Assembly: GCA_003646715.1 (NCBI GenBank)
Contig: QMLL01000085.1
Location: 1-7,134 of the forward strand
Direction of reading: 5' to 3'
DNA length: 7,134 bases
Source: Deltaproteobacteria bacterium
GTDB taxonomy: Bacteria; Desulfobacterota; Syntrophobacteria; B119-G9
The translations under genes were made by a program, and so were the position numbers. Below are positions 6,480 through 7,134 of the stretch, one piece after another (position 1 is the first letter of the stretch; every line of letters begins with the position of its first letter). Below the pieces are notes generated by a model. The model saw only the letters and a program-made list of their open reading frames with translations, was not told the DNA's origin and did no database searches.

Positions 6480-6504
6480 GATGAAACTCATCAGGAAGTG
6501 ATGA
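6480..6504 (+). other. Two mutually exclusive short hairpins
   Basis: The segment TCATC(A) at 6488-6493 can pair upstream with GATGA (6480-6484, three-base loop) or downstream with TGATGA (6499-6504, loop GGAAG). The two stems share bases, so only one can form at a time. Location is the untranslated space between convergent genes. No known RNA family was recognised. Confidence 0.25.
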
Positions 6505-6527
6505 CTAAAACCAATAAAGCTGGATTT

Positions 6528-6563
6528 TTGACCAAACAGGGACGACTAAGGGTACAATATAAT
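6528..6563 (+). promoter_or_regulatory. Promoter-like element pointing into the 3' end of the PIN-domain gene
   Basis: TTGACC (6528-6533, five of six to consensus) is followed after 19 bases by TACAAT (6553-6558), and a perfect TATAAT overlaps it at 6558-6563. Spacing is longer than ideal. If active it would transcribe rightward, antisense to the PIN gene, since no plus-strand gene lies downstream in the window. Confidence 0.25.
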
Positions 6564-6567
6564 AGTT

Positions 6568-6608
6568 ATTCCCGCGAAAGTCATGACCGAGCTCAGCTTG
6601 GCGGGGAT
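6568..6608. repeat. REP-like inverted repeat with enlarged centre
   Basis: ATTCCCGC (6568-6575) pairs with GCGGGGAT (6601-6608) as an eight-base-pair stem with one G-T wobble. The arms, ATTCCCGCGAAAG and GGCGGGGATCCAGG, resemble a dispersed palindrome common in many proteobacterial genomes, in which ATTCCCGCGAAAG runs directly into CGGGAATCCAG. Here about 20 extra bases, including the palindromes TCATGA and GAGCTC, lie between the arms. It overlaps the last codons of the PIN gene and sits between convergent genes, where such elements often end or stabilise transcripts. Copy number cannot be seen from one window. Confidence 0.5.
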
Positions 6609-7012
6609 CCAGGCTCTTTAATCCAATCTTCTACCTGGAGTCCCTGAATTCTGATAAATTCCCTGGTATTGTGCGTAACCAGTATCATATCGTAGTTTTT
6701 TGCAATTGCCGCAATCAGCAAATCGTTTGCGCCGATCACCATACCTGATGCCTCAAGATCCGCACGGATGACACCATAAGTTTCCGCGCACTTGTCGTCG
6801 AAGTTCAGGCTGGGTAAAGGATCACAGAAAGCGCGTACTAAAGCTATGTTTTTTGCCGGGTTGGTGCTCTTCCTAGCTCCATAAAAAAGTTGGGCTTTAA
6901 CTATGGAACATAGGTAAATATCTGAAGGATGATGTGCTTTGAGTCTGGAAATTACCGGAGAATTCCTATTTCTCAGTATTTCAATACAGATGGTTGTATC
7001 AAGCAGATACAT
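6593..7012 (-). CDS. vapC: VapC-like PIN-domain protein, possibly catalytically impaired
   Basis: Protein of 139 residues with the PIN fold of VapC toxins, Mg-dependent ribonucleases of type II toxin-antitoxin pairs. Visible are LLDTTICIEIL (3-13) with D5, CSIVKAQLFYGARKS (35-49), GANDLLIAAIA (94-104) with D97, and LVTHNTREFIRIQGLQVEDW (111-130). In most VapC proteins the second motif reads xxELxyGA with a catalytic glutamate; here it is Q41 (codon CAA). T7 replaces the usual asparagine of D-T-N, and N115 is common in the fourth position. GAGGG lies about 10 bases before the ATG at 7012. No VapB antitoxin is encoded in the 122 bases upstream. The tail EPGSPPS is encoded by a REP-like repeat. 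The protein could be a weakened or inactive toxin, or could use another residue for metal binding. Confidence 0.85.
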   Translation of the reverse strand: MYLLDTTICIEILRNRNSPVISRLKAHHPSDIYLCSIVKAQLFYGARKSTNPAKNIALVRAFCDPLPSLNFDDKCAETYGVIRADLEASGMVIGANDLLIAAIAKNYDMILVTHNTREFIRIQGLQVEDWIKEPGSPPS

Positions 7013-7090
7013 TTAGAATACTTCCCTCTGAACATGTAACGTTTTTGCGTGTCATAAATTTTATGCTGCCCGTGGATACATTAAAAGTGA

Positions 7091-7134
7091 ACCGCCCGCT
7101 TCGCTCAAGACGCCAAGTACGCAAAGAAGAAAAG
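7091..7134. repeat. Probable dispersed repeat at the right edge (partial)
   Basis: The bases from 7091 to the window end, including ACCGCCCGCTTCGCTCAAG then ACGCCAAGTACGCAAAGAAG, resemble a purine-rich dispersed repeat seen between genes in many bacterial genomes, built of units such as GACGCCAAG and ACGCAAAG. It lies about 80 bases upstream of the PIN-domain gene. Identification is from memory of the pattern, and the element continues beyond the window. Confidence 0.35.

Noticed and set aside
6498..6510. GTGATGA resembling a C box of C/D guide RNAs
   Set aside because: C/D guide RNAs belong to archaea and eukaryotes, the gene content is bacterial, and no matching D box with suitable spacing was found.
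7013..7134. VapB antitoxin upstream of the PIN gene
   Set aside because: One minus-strand frame is open from the window edge into the PIN start, but it passes through probable repeat DNA and has no antitoxin-like sequence or ribosome binding site; no short VapB-like gene is present.

Overview
The window looks like chromosomal DNA of an anaerobic or microaerophilic Gram-negative bacterium, most likely of the deltaproteobacterial (Desulfobacterota) type. This is an inference from gene content: the futalosine route to menaquinone (mqnB, mqnD), a CheX chemotaxis phosphatase, periplasmic HtrA/DegP-type proteases and a DUF1614 membrane protein. No rRNA, tRNA, CRISPR array, integrase or transposase was seen.

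Layout. On the minus strand at the left are the first codons of a gene leaving the window (17 to 1), a possible 32-residue small protein (156 to 58) and cheX (676 to 173). A 275-base AT-rich divergent spacer follows. A plus-strand run then covers 952-5628 with short gaps of 7, 63, 14 and 30 bases: mqnB, mqnD, an unrecognised acidic 355-residue protein, and two tandem HtrA-family proteases. The first protease has no PDZ domain and ends in a membrane anchor; the second is a usual one-PDZ enzyme. After 136 bases carrying a promoter-like element and inverted boxes comes a seven-helix DUF1614 membrane protein (5765-6436). It converges on a minus-strand VapC-like PIN-domain gene (7012 to 6593). That gene's 3' end lies inside a REP-like inverted repeat, and its upstream side abuts what looks like a second dispersed repeat.

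How the genes may work together. MqnB (futalosine hydrolase) and MqnD (1,4-dihydroxy-6-naphthoate synthase) carry out non-consecutive steps of menaquinone precursor synthesis; mqnA and mqnC must be elsewhere. The two proteases lie directly downstream and probably share the transcript, which would place envelope quality control with quinone supply, but nothing in the sequence proves a functional link. The unknown protein between them is the least explained gene here.

Most notable points: the protease pair, which aligns without gaps over 188 residues and then diverges completely; a possible +1 frame shift near the 3' end of mqnB whose alternative frame ends in an ATGA overlap with mqnD; a PIN protein with glutamine in place of a catalytic glutamate and a tail encoded by repeat DNA; and a small ORF with a good ribosome binding site just after cheX. 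I did not find a clearly new multi-gene system.
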